Shown: positions 1-6,385, counted from the first letter of the stretch. The stretch: 7,286 bases of DNA from Acidovorax sp. (GCA_030150585.1 JASLFM010000494.1:1-7286), one strand, 5' to 3'. Notes: generated by a model not told the origin, from the sequence alone. Program-made: numbers and translations.

Positions 1-168
1 GCTGCCGTTCGAGCAGGCACCGGGCGCCTGATACGGGGTTGCATTCAGCCGGATAACTAGGCGGGAAGCCACAGACAGTGCTGTAGCACGGCAAGGCGAA
101 CCAACGACGTTATACGGTTGAAGGCAAACCCGTATGCGCCCGCGCAGCGGGGCATCCGCCCCGTTCAT
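1..168. other. Unassigned intergenic stretch upstream of yaaA
   Basis: I see no convincing gene here. On the + strand, frame 2 reads LPFEQAPGA and stops at 29-31, and frame 1 stops at 58-60. Either could be the tail of a gene that starts outside the window, but such short stretches identify nothing. The rest has several small inverted repeats: GTGCT/AGCAC (78-89), ATACGG/CCGTAT (112-117 with 130-135) and the stronger hairpin at 146-165. It could be a 3' untranslated region, an intergenic repeat or an unrecognised structured RNA. I do not recognise a tRNA, 5S rRNA or known riboswitch. Confidence 0.4.
146..165 (+). terminator. GC-rich hairpin, possible terminator or 5'-UTR structure
   Basis: CGGGGC (148-153) pairs perfectly with GCCCCG (158-163) around an ATCC loop. 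The stem extends by a G-U and an A-T pair to 146/165. No T-run follows, so alone it is a poor intrinsic terminator. It sits 3 bp before the stronger hairpin at 169-195, and the two may act as a tandem terminator for a gene to the left. Confidence 0.4.
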
Positions 169-205
169 AATGGCCGGCGCCCTGCGTCGGCCATTTGCTT
201 TTCTG
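169..205 (+). terminator. Probable intrinsic terminator just upstream of yaaA
   Basis: AATGGCCG (169-176) pairs with CGGCCATT (188-195). Inside it GCGC (177-180) pairs with GCGT (184-187) using one G-U pair, leaving a CCT loop. This gives a continuous 12-bp stem. The T-rich tract TGCTTTTC follows at 196-203. Stem, tight loop and downstream T-tract are the normal signature of Rho-independent termination on the + strand. It probably ends transcription of a gene to the left. Its tract finishes only about 22 nt before the yaaA ATG, so it would lie inside the yaaA leader unless yaaA starts transcription immediately downstream. Confidence 0.7.
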
Positions 206-225
206 CTGCGAAAACCCCGCCTCCC

Positions 226-1002
226 ATGCTGTTCCTGCTCTCTCCCGCCAAGTCGCTGGACTACGACACGCCGCTGCCCGAAGGGCTGCCCCACACGACC
301 ACATCGTTCGGGCCGCAGACCGCCGCGCTCATCGGCGTGCTGCGCGAGAAGTCCCCGCAAGAGATCGCCTCGCTCATGGCGCTCAGCGACAAGCTCGCGG
401 CACTCAACGTCGCACGCTACGCGGCGTGGCGGCCGCGCTCCACGGAGCGCAATGCGCGGCAGGCCATCATGGCCTTCAACGGCGACGTGTACGAGGGCCT
501 GCAGGCCCGGTCGCTGGGCCCGGAAGACCTGGGCTGGGCACAGGACCACGTGGCCATCCTCAGTGGCCTGTACGGCGTGCTGCGCCCGCTCGACCGGATG
601 CAGCCCTACCGCCTGGAGATGGGCACGCGCCTGGCCACGCCCGCGGGCCAGACGCTCTACCAGTTCTGGGGGCCACGCATCGCCGAGCACCTCAACGCCC
701 GCCTGCGCGCCGATGCCACACCCGTCGTGGTCAACCTCGCCTCGCAGGAATACTTCAAGGCCGTCGACACCCGGGTGCTCAAGGCCCGCGTGATCGAGTG
801 CGTGTTCGAGGATTGGAAAGGCGGCCAGTACAAGATCATCAGCTTCCACGCCAAGCGCGCCCGCGGCCTCATGGCACGCTACGCCATCCAGCACCGCCTG
901 GCCACACCGCGCCAGCTCGAGGGCTTCGACCTGGAGGGCTACGCCTTCGCCCCTGCCGCCTCGGTGCCCGAGCGCCTCGTCTTCCGGCGCAAGGCCTCCT
1001 GA
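226..1002 (+). CDS. yaaA: Peroxide stress protein YaaA (DUF328/UPF0246 family)
   Basis: A 258-residue cytoplasmic protein, the usual length for this family (E. coli YaaA is also 258 aa). The family N-terminus MLFLLSPAKSLDYDTPLP is at residues 1-18. Other family-like blocks are FNGDVYEGL (84-92), the ILSGLYGVLRPLD segment (111-123), YRLEMGTRL (128-136), NLASQEYFKAV (170-180) and the IISFHAKRARGLMARY segment (204-219). In E. coli, YaaA is induced during peroxide stress and limits damage by lowering free intracellular iron; its biochemical mechanism is poorly defined. The reading frame stays open upstream to a TTG at 118, but that would translate through two hairpins and add 36 residues unlike the family, so ATG 226 is preferred. 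No clear Shine-Dalgarno sequence precedes it. The oxygenase gene begins 10 bp downstream, so the two are probably cotranscribed. Confidence 0.95.
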   Translation: MLFLLSPAKSLDYDTPLPEGLPHTTTSFGPQTAALIGVLREKSPQEIASLMALSDKLAALNVARYAAWRPRSTERNARQAIMAFNGDVYEGLQARSLGPEDLGWAQDHVAILSGLYGVLRPLDRMQPYRLEMGTRLATPAGQTLYQFWGPRIAEHLNARLRADATPVVVNLASQEYFKAVDTRVLKARVIECVFEDWKGGQYKIISFHAKRARGLMARYAIQHRLATPRQLEGFDLEGYAFAPAASVPERLVFRRKAS

Positions 1003-1012
1003 ACGGACTGCC

Positions 1013-1867
1013 ATGACCACACCCCAGACGATCACGCCCGAACTGCGCCGCTGGCTCATTGACCAGGCGGAAGCCGGGCACACCGCCCCCGTCATCCTGA
1101 AAGGCATGCTCGACGCGGGCTGGGAGGAAGACGTGGCCGCCCAGGCCCTCGAGGCCACGCTGCGCGAGCACCTCAACGAAGCCGCCGTGCGCCAGGGCCT
1201 GCCCCCGGCCGTGCCCGTGCCCGACCCGGGGCTGCACGACTCGCCGGTGCAGATCGACGTGGGAGATCGCCAGGTACAGGTGCTCATGGCCATGGCCAGC
1301 CCGCGCATCGTGGTGTTCGGCAACCTGCTCTCGCACGAGGAGTGCGACGCCCTCATCGAGGCCGCGCGGCCGCGCATGGCGCGCTCGCTCACCGTGGCCA
1401 CGCGCACCGGCGGCGAGGAGGTGAACGACGACCGCACGAGCGACGGCATGTTCTTCCAGCGCGGCGAGAACGCGGTGGCGCGCCGGCTCGAGGAGCGCAT
1501 CGCGCGGCTGGTGCGCTGGCCCGTGGAGAATGGCGAGGGCCTGCAAATCCTGCATTACCGCCCAGGGGCCGAATACAAGCCGCACCACGACTACTTCGAC
1601 CCTGCGGAACCCGGCACGCCCACCATCCTCAAGCGCGGCGGCCAGCGCGTGGCCACGCTGGTGATCTACCTCAACGAGCCCACGAAGGGCGGCGGCACCG
1701 TCTTCCCCGATGTGCACCTGGAAGTGGCGCCGCGCCGGGGCAATGCCGTGTTCTTCAGCTACGAGCGGCCCCACCCCTCCACGCGCACGCTGCATGGCGG
1801 CGCGCCCGTGGTCGAGGGCGAGAAGTGGATCGCGACCAAGTGGCTGCGCGAGCGCGAGTTCAAGTAA
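1013..1867 (+). CDS. 2-oxoglutarate/Fe(II)-dependent dioxygenase, prolyl 4-hydroxylase family
   Basis: A 284-residue protein whose C-terminal two thirds form a P4H-type double-stranded beta-helix. The signature LHYRPGAEYKPHHDYFDP (180-197) provides the HxD iron ligands H191 and D193. The distal ligand is H261 in the LHGGAPVVEGEKWIATKW segment (260-277), where K271 is the expected 2-oxoglutarate anchor. All cofactor residues are therefore present. A helical segment at about residues 8-55 precedes the catalytic domain and resembles a small UBA-like bundle; that fold guess is inference. The family hydroxylates prolyl residues of proteins using O2 and 2-oxoglutarate, but the substrate of this bacterial member cannot be read from sequence. 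No signal peptide or membrane segment is visible, so it should be cytoplasmic. A weak GGA lies just before the ATG. The 10-bp gap to yaaA suggests one transcript. Confidence 0.9.
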   Translation: MTTPQTITPELRRWLIDQAEAGHTAPVILKGMLDAGWEEDVAAQALEATLREHLNEAAVRQGLPPAVPVPDPGLHDSPVQIDVGDRQVQVLMAMASPRIVVFGNLLSHEECDALIEAARPRMARSLTVATRTGGEEVNDDRTSDGMFFQRGENAVARRLEERIARLVRWPVENGEGLQILHYRPGAEYKPHHDYFDPAEPGTPTILKRGGQRVATLVIYLNEPTKGGGTVFPDVHLEVAPRRGNAVFFSYERPHPSTRTLHGGAPVVEGEKWIATKWLREREFK

Positions 1868-1871
1868 AAAG

Positions 1872-1913
1872 TGATGCTACCGCCCGCCAATCGTGCGCAA
1901 TCAGCTATTGAAT
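1872..1913. repeat. Imperfect intergenic inverted repeat between the oxygenase gene and queF
   Basis: The inner hairpin pairs CGCCCG (1881-1886) with CGTGCG (1892-1897) around the loop CCAAT, with one C-T mismatch. The flanks look like decayed outer arms, TGATGCT on the left and AGCTATTGA on the right; one missing base on the left would restore TGATAGCT. From memory, stem-loops with TGATAGCT/AGCTAT arms are scattered through comamonad intergenic regions, and this may be a degenerate copy. That assignment is inference. No T-run follows, so it is not an obvious terminator. Confidence 0.35.
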
Positions 1914-1925
1914 CGAGAGCAGACC

Positions 1926-2771
1926 ATGAACACGCCTGAACAATCCCAGCTCGGCAAGGCCTCGGCCTATGTAGACCGGTACGACGCCTCGCTGCTGTTC
2001 CCGATCCCACGCGCGGGCAAGCGCGCCGAGATCGGCATCACCGGCAACCCGCCTTTCTTCGGCGCCGACCTTTGGACCGCGTTCGAGCTCTCGTGGCTCA
2101 ACCCGCGCGGCAAGCCGCAGGTGGCCATCGCGCACATCACCGTGCCCTGCGAGACGCCCAACATCGTCGAGAGCAAATCGTTCAAGCTCTACCTCAACAG
2201 CTTCAACAACACGCGCTTCGCCGATGCGGCCGAGGTACAGGCACGCATTCGCGCCGACGTGAGCGAGGCCGTGTGGCGCGGCGCCGCCACCGCGGCGACC
2301 GTGGGCGTGAAGCTGCTCTTGCCCGAACAGTTCGACACCGAACCCGTGCACGAACTCAGCGGCCTGAACCTCGACCGCCTGGATGTGGAATGCACCCGGT
2401 ACGAGCCCGCGCCCGATCTGCTCACCGCCGCTTTCGACGAAGCGCCCGTGACCGAGACGCTCACGAGCCGCTTGCTCAAGAGCAACTGCCTCGTCACGGG
2501 CCAGCCCGACTGGGGCAGTGTGCAGATCAGCTACAGCGGCCCGCAGATCGACCAGGCCGGCCTGCTGCAGTACCTCGTGAGCTTTCGCAACCACAACGAG
2601 TTCCATGAGCAGTGCGTGGAGCGCATCTTCATGGACATCACGGCGCGCTGCCGCCCCATCAAGCTCACGGTGTACGCGCGCTACACCCGCCGTGGCGGGC
2701 TCGACATCAACCCGCTGCGCACGAGCCACCCGCAACAGCTGCCGCACAACGTGCGCACGGCACGGCAATAA
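1926..2771 (+). CDS. queF: NADPH-dependent 7-cyano-7-deazaguanine (preQ0) reductase QueF, long bimodular type
   Basis: A 281-residue enzyme (E. coli QueF is 282 aa) that reduces the nitrile of preQ0 to the aminomethyl group of preQ1 with two NADPH, a step in queuosine synthesis for the tRNA wobble base. The catalytic cysteine is C188 in SNCLVTGQPDWG (186-197) and the acid is D195, spaced as in E. coli C190/D197. The motif ESKSFKLYLNSFNNTRF (82-98) is characteristic, and FHEQCVERIF (226-235) carries the glutamate expected in substrate binding (E228). The length places it in the bimodular subfamily with two tunnelling-fold halves. The frame also opens at GTG 1893, but ATG 1926 fits the family N-terminus and has GAGAG (1915-1919) at suitable spacing. 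No preQ1 riboswitch is visible in the short leader, and cotranscription from yaaA is plausible. Confidence 0.96.
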   Translation: MNTPEQSQLGKASAYVDRYDASLLFPIPRAGKRAEIGITGNPPFFGADLWTAFELSWLNPRGKPQVAIAHITVPCETPNIVESKSFKLYLNSFNNTRFADAAEVQARIRADVSEAVWRGAATAATVGVKLLLPEQFDTEPVHELSGLNLDRLDVECTRYEPAPDLLTAAFDEAPVTETLTSRLLKSNCLVTGQPDWGSVQISYSGPQIDQAGLLQYLVSFRNHNEFHEQCVERIFMDITARCRPIKLTVYARYTRRGGLDINPLRTSHPQQLPHNVRTARQ

Positions 2772-2772
2772 T

Positions 2773-2791
2773 CGCGCAGGGCGCCCGCGCG
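2773..2791 (+). terminator. Hairpin directly after the queF stop, possible weak terminator
   Basis: CGCGC (2773-2777) pairs with GCGCG (2787-2791), and GG (2779-2780) pairs with CC (2785-2786). A2778 is bulged and GCGC forms the loop. It begins one base after the queF TAA. No T-tract follows, so it may be a processing or stability element, or it may be incidental in such GC-rich sequence. Confidence 0.3.
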
Positions 2792-2853
2792 TCCAACGCT
2801 GGATGTCCCGGGGGTGGCGCGGTGGCGAATGGCGGTAGGATGATCCGCCTGCC

Positions 2854-4758
2854 ATGCAGCTTGCCGCCTCCGCATTCACCCGCCATCAGCGCATCCAGTG
2901 GCTGTGCGTCTTGCTGACGCTTGCCGTGCTGGGCGCCGTGGGGACCGCGTTGGCGGCCTACGAGCACCAGCGCACCTTGCAGCGCGAGGGCGAGCTCATG
3001 ATGCTGCAGGCCCGGGTGATCGACGAGAACCTCGGCCAGCAGCTCACGGGCATGGTCGCCGCGCTGGAGAGCGCACGCGAAAAAATGGCGACCTTGCCCG
3101 CCGGCAAGCTCTCGCAGGTTTCGGAGCGCCTCAAGGCGCTCACCGATGCCATGCCGGGTGTGCGCACCATGCTCGTGACCGACGCGGGCGGCATCATCCG
3201 CGCATCCAACTGGCCCAACGTGGTCGGGAAGGACGTCAGCCAGCGCGGCTATTTCCAGAGGGCACGCGCCCAGCCGCTGCCCGATCGGCTCTATGTCTCC
3301 GAGCCCTTCGAGACCTTGCTCAACGTGTACTCGCTGAACATCGTCAAGGTCTGGACCGATGAACACGGCCGTTTCGCGGGGGTCATCTCGGCAACGCTCG
3401 ACCCGGAGTATTTCCAGGTGCTGCTGCACTCGGTGCTGTACGCGCCGGACATGCGCTCCACCCTGGTCCATGGGAACGGCATGGCCTTCATTGCCATTCC
3501 GGCCGGCAACCGCATCGCGGGCACCAACCTGAACTTTCCCGACTCGCTTTTCAGCCAGCACATCGGGAGCGGTCGGCACGAGAGCCTCCTGAGCGGATAC
3601 ACCCATTTCTCGGGCGAGGAGCGCATGGCGGCCTACCGTACCGTACAGCCCGAGGCCCTGCACATGGACCAGCCCCTGATCCTGTCCGTCAGCCGCGCCC
3701 TCGATGCCGTGCTGGCCCCGTGGCACAAGCTGGCTTGGCTCTACGGCCTGGCCTACCTGGCCGTGGCACTGGTGGTGTGCATCAGCACGTTCCTGCTGCA
3801 GCGCAAGCAAAAGGAACTGGTGCGGTTGACCATGCTGCGTGAGCGCGAGTCGCGCGAACATGCCGAAAAGATCGACCTGGCGCTCGCGGGAGGCGACCTG
3901 GGACTGTGGGAGCTCGACCTGGCCACGGGGCAGCGCACGGTCAACGCCCGCGCCCAGCTCATGGTGGGTCTCGCAGCGGATGCCCCTGCCGAAGCACTGC
4001 CCGTATGGATCCAGCGGATTCACCCGGATGACCGTGATGCCTTCAAGAGCACGCTTGGCACCAGCGGAGTCTTTGCGATCGATTACCGTGCCAGGCACCA
4101 GAACGGACAGTGGGTCTGGATCCACAGCCGCGGCAAGCCCACCCGCCGGGACGACGATGGAGCGCCGCAGCACCTGACCGGCACCTACCTCGACATCACG
4201 CAGCGCAAGGACGCCGAGGCGCAGGTCGCGGCACTGGCCTTCCACGACCCGCTGACCCATCTGCCCAACCGGCGGCTGCTGCAAGACCGGCTGGCGCAAG
4301 TGCAGCACGCCAGCGCCCGCACGCAGGCGCTGGCGGCGCTGCTGTTCCTCGACCTCGATCGCTTCAAATGGGTCAACGACACCCATGGCCACGATGCGGG
4401 CGACTATTTGCTGCAACAGGTGGCCCAGCGCCTGCAGGCCTGCGTGCGGCCCAGCGACACCGTGGCGCGCCTGGGCGGCGACGAATTCGTGCTGCTGGTC
4501 CACTCCCTGGGCGAAACGCCGGAGCAGGCCGCGGCCCGTGCGCGAACCATCGCCGACGCCGTGCTCGCCGCCTTGCGGCTGCCCATCATGCTGGGCGGCA
4601 TGCCCTACACGGTCACCACGAGCATCGGCGTGGCACTGTTCCGCGGCACGGTGGAATCCGCCGAGCAGTTGCTCCAGCGGGCCGACCGCGCGATGTACCG
4701 GGCCAAGGCGGTGGGCCGCGACCAGGCATACGTCGACGACAGCGTCAGCGCAGCGTAA
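2854..4758 (+). CDS. Membrane-bound diguanylate cyclase with Cache-like sensor, PAS and GGDEF domains
   Basis: A 634-residue inner-membrane protein predicted to make cyclic di-GMP from two GTP. A transmembrane helix (about 16-36) leads to a periplasmic region (37-292) that looks like a double Cache sensor, including RGYFQRA (131-137) and YVSEPF (147-152). A second helix (about 293-315) and a short charged linker follow. A PAS domain spans about 340-452, ending in the GTYLDITQRK segment that usually closes PAS domains. The GGDEF domain covers about 457-625. Its active site is intact (GGDEF at 541-545, metal-site aspartate D500 in FLDLDRFK), and RPSD (532-535), five residues ahead, is the RxxD inhibitory site, so product feedback is expected. 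There is no EAL domain. ATG 2854 is the only start that keeps the first helix: TAG at 2836-2838 closes the frame upstream, and no well-placed ribosome site is seen. The ligand is unknown. The 3' end overlaps the convergent aer gene. Confidence 0.93.
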   Translation: MQLAASAFTRHQRIQWLCVLLTLAVLGAVGTALAAYEHQRTLQREGELMMLQARVIDENLGQQLTGMVAALESAREKMATLPAGKLSQVSERLKALTDAMPGVRTMLVTDAGGIIRASNWPNVVGKDVSQRGYFQRARAQPLPDRLYVSEPFETLLNVYSLNIVKVWTDEHGRFAGVISATLDPEYFQVLLHSVLYAPDMRSTLVHGNGMAFIAIPAGNRIAGTNLNFPDSLFSQHIGSGRHESLLSGYTHFSGEERMAAYRTVQPEALHMDQPLILSVSRALDAVLAPWHKLAWLYGLAYLAVALVVCISTFLLQRKQKELVRLTMLRERESREHAEKIDLALAGGDLGLWELDLATGQRTVNARAQLMVGLAADAPAEALPVWIQRIHPDDRDAFKSTLGTSGVFAIDYRARHQNGQWVWIHSRGKPTRRDDDGAPQHLTGTYLDITQRKDAEAQVAALAFHDPLTHLPNRRLLQDRLAQVQHASARTQALAALLFLDLDRFKWVNDTHGHDAGDYLLQQVAQRLQACVRPSDTVARLGGDEFVLLVHSLGETPEQAAARARTIADAVLAALRLPIMLGGMPYTVTTSIGVALFRGTVESAEQLLQRADRAMYRAKAVGRDQAYVDDSVSAA

Positions 4759-6304
4759 ACACCCCCACCGAACGCTCCAGCGCCAGGGCGCTGCCGCGCA
4801 GCGACTGGGCCGAGGCGGCCGACTCCTCGACGAGCGCGGCGTTCTGCTGCGTCACGGTGTCGAGTTGCACCACGGCCTCGTTCACCTGCGCGATGCCCTG
4901 CGACTGCTCGTGCGTGGCATGGCTGATCTGTTGCACCAACCCGCTCACGCGCTCCACCGATGCCACCATGTCGCCGATGGTGCGTCCAGCCTGCTCCATG
5001 CGCTCGTTGCCCGCGCCAATGCCCGCCACGGTCTGGTGGATCAGGCCGCTGATCTCCTTGGCCGCGGTGGCCGAGCGCTGCGCGAGTGCCCGCACCTCGG
5101 CCGCGACCACCGCGAAGCCCCGGCCCTGCTCGCCCGCGCGCGCCGCCTCCACCGCTGCATTGAGCGCGAGGATGTTGGTTTGGAATGCGATGCTTTCGAT
5201 CACACCGATGATCTCGCCCATGCGCGTGGACGACCCCTGGATCCGCTCCATGGCCGCCCCCACCTCCCGGATGGCTGCGCCGCCACGGCCTGCCACCTGG
5301 GTGCTCTGCCCGCTCTCGTGCGCCATGTGCCTGGCCATCTCGGCCGTGTGCGCCACGGTGCCTGCCAGTTCCTCCATCGAGGCCGCCGTCTCCTCGAGGC
5401 TGCCGGCCTGCGCCTCGGTGCGCTGGGCCAGGTCGATGCCGCTCTGCGCGATGTCGGATGCCATGAGCGCAAAGCCATGTACTTCGGTGCGCACGTCGCC
5501 CACCACGGCACGCAGGTTGATCTGGATTTGCTGCAGGCGCCGCAGCAGAGCGCCCAGCGCTTCGGGGTAGTCGGTGCGCGTGGCCGTGGCCAGGTTGCAA
5601 CCCGCGATATCGGCTGCGAAGCGTCCCGCCTCGTCGATGGCACCCACGAAGCGCTGGTGGAACCACCACAGCACCGCGCCCCCGCCCAGGGCCAGCACGG
5701 CCACGCGCGCCAGCACCGCCGTCATGCCCGCAGCGCCCAGCACGTCGGGCAGCAGCACGCATAGCGCCAGCAGCGCGAGCGCCAGCGCCATGCGCGCCGT
5801 GAGACCCAGATGCTCGAAGGCGTCGAACGCGCCGCGCCAGCCCAGGTGGTAGAGCTCGCCGCCGCGCAGCGCCAGCGTGGGGCGCCCGGACGCTGCCTCG
5901 GCGCGCATGCGCGCGTACAGCGCCTCGGCCTCGCCGATCTCCTGCGCCGTGGGCTTGGTGCGCACGGACATGTAGCCACGTGGCTTGCTGCCTTCCATGA
6001 CCGGGGTGACGTTAGCGCGCACCCAGTAGTGGTCGCCGTTCTTGCGGCGGTTTTTCACGAGCCCCGTCCAGGGGCGCCCCCGGCCGATGGTGCTCCACAT
6101 GTCCTTGAACGCGGCCTCGGGCATGTCAGGGTGGCGGATCATGTTGTGCGGCTGGCCGATGAGCTCGTCATAGGCAAAGCCGCTCACACGCACGAAGGCC
6201 GGATTGCAGTGGGTAATCTCGCCCTTGGTATTGGTGGTGGACACCAGCAGCTCATCCCCCGGGAAGTCGTGGTTCTGCTGGGTGACGGGCAAATTCATGC
6301 GCAT
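4745..6304 (-). CDS. aer: Aerotaxis receptor Aer: FAD-type PAS plus methyl-accepting chemotaxis domain
   Basis: A 519-residue energy-taxis transducer (E. coli Aer is 506 aa). The N-terminal PAS domain (about 8-118) aligns with E. coli Aer almost without gaps: VTQQN at 7-11, QPHNMIRHPDMP (51-62) with the FAD-binding residues R57, H58 and D60 at the same numbers, W79, and KNRRKNGDHYWVRAN (84-98). This predicts a cytoplasmic FAD sensor of redox or electron-transport state. A hydrophobic stretch at about 171-217 should form the membrane hairpin; a HAMP-like region follows (about 218-272), then the signalling coiled coil. The highly conserved tip, with AFQTNILALNAAVEAARAGE inside it, lies at about 364-421 and would contact CheA/CheW. 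No NWETF-type CheR tether ends the protein, as in Aer. ATG 6304 is chosen over ATG 6298 because GAGGAG lies 7 nt upstream and the numbering matches Aer. Two FNR-type boxes lie upstream. Confidence 0.93.
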   Translation of the reverse strand: MRMNLPVTQQNHDFPGDELLVSTTNTKGEITHCNPAFVRVSGFAYDELIGQPHNMIRHPDMPEAAFKDMWSTIGRGRPWTGLVKNRRKNGDHYWVRANVTPVMEGSKPRGYMSVRTKPTAQEIGEAEALYARMRAEAASGRPTLALRGGELYHLGWRGAFDAFEHLGLTARMALALALLALCVLLPDVLGAAGMTAVLARVAVLALGGGAVLWWFHQRFVGAIDEAGRFAADIAGCNLATATRTDYPEALGALLRRLQQIQINLRAVVGDVRTEVHGFALMASDIAQSGIDLAQRTEAQAGSLEETAASMEELAGTVAHTAEMARHMAHESGQSTQVAGRGGAAIREVGAAMERIQGSSTRMGEIIGVIESIAFQTNILALNAAVEAARAGEQGRGFAVVAAEVRALAQRSATAAKEISGLIHQTVAGIGAGNERMEQAGRTIGDMVASVERVSGLVQQISHATHEQSQGIAQVNEAVVQLDTVTQQNAALVEESAASAQSLRGSALALERSVGVFTLR

Positions 6305-6311
6305 GCGCGGG

Positions 6312-6317
6312 CTCCTC
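6312..6317 (-). promoter_or_regulatory. Ribosome binding site of aer
   Basis: GAGGAG on the minus strand ends 7 nt before ATG 6304 and 13 nt before the alternative in-frame ATG 6298. It therefore favours the upstream start. Confidence 0.75.
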
Positions 6318-6349
6318 GTTCTTGTTGTATTTCCGCCGATGTTGACAAA

Positions 6350-6363
6350 TTGACTTACATCAA
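6350..6363. promoter_or_regulatory. FNR/ANR-type box upstream of aer (proximal)
   Basis: TTGAC-TTAC-ATCAA matches the FNR/ANR/CRP-family anaerobic box TTGAT-N4-ATCAA at nine of ten half-site positions. Its centre (6356.5) is 52.5 bp from the aer ATG. Placing it at -41.5, the class II activator position, would put the transcript start at about 6315, inside the GAGGAG ribosome site. The true start is therefore probably a few bases further upstream, or the box acts otherwise. A weak -10-like TACAAC lies on the minus strand at 6324-6329. aer is reported to be under ANR control in Pseudomonas aeruginosa, which supports the reading. Confidence 0.65.
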
Positions 6364-6371
6364 TATGCGAA

Positions 6372-6385
6372 ATGACACATATCAA
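6372..6385. promoter_or_regulatory. Second FNR/ANR-like box upstream of aer (distal)
   Basis: ATGAC-ACAT-ATCAA shares the TGAC-N4-ATCAA core with the proximal box and matches the consensus at eight of ten half-site positions. Its centre (6378.5) is exactly 22 bp, about two helical turns, from the proximal one. The two dimers would lie on the same face of the DNA, as in tandem activator sites. Confidence 0.5.

Noticed and set aside
118..225. TTG-initiated N-terminal extension of yaaA
   Set aside because: It would add 36 residues not found in the family and place two GC-rich hairpins, one with a T-tract, inside the coding region. ATG 226 gives exactly the E. coli length and N-terminus.
869..1795. 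308-codon minus-strand frame opposite the oxygenase gene
   Set aside because: It shows no domain-like segments and biased composition; the + strand carries the complete dioxygenase motifs.
1868..1925. preQ1 riboswitch in the queF leader
   Set aside because: The gap is only 58 bp and lacks the compact pseudoknot arrangement and A-rich tail of known preQ1 classes. The hairpin present looks like an intergenic repeat.
2707..4503. 598-codon open frame on the minus strand
   Set aside because: It lies antisense to the cyclase gene and the end of queF. Its translation has the low-complexity His/Gly/Gln/Arg-rich look of a high-GC shadow frame, with no recognisable domain.
4110..5764. Long + strand frames (486 and 459 codons) over the cyclase end and aer
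   Set aside because: They are antisense to aer and out of frame with the cyclase. Their composition is biased towards Ala, Arg, Ser and Cys, typical of GC-rich shadows, while both real genes have full family matches.
6331..6360. Sigma-28 flagellar promoter for aer
   Set aside because: GCGGAAAT on the minus strand matches GCCGATAA at only five of eight bases, and no TAAA element sits at the required spacing.
6342..6370. Sigma-70-like promoter on the + strand (TTGACA, 17 bp, ATGCGA)
   Set aside because: The -10 match is poor and no + strand gene lies downstream; the TTGAC elements fit FNR-type boxes for the minus-strand aer better.
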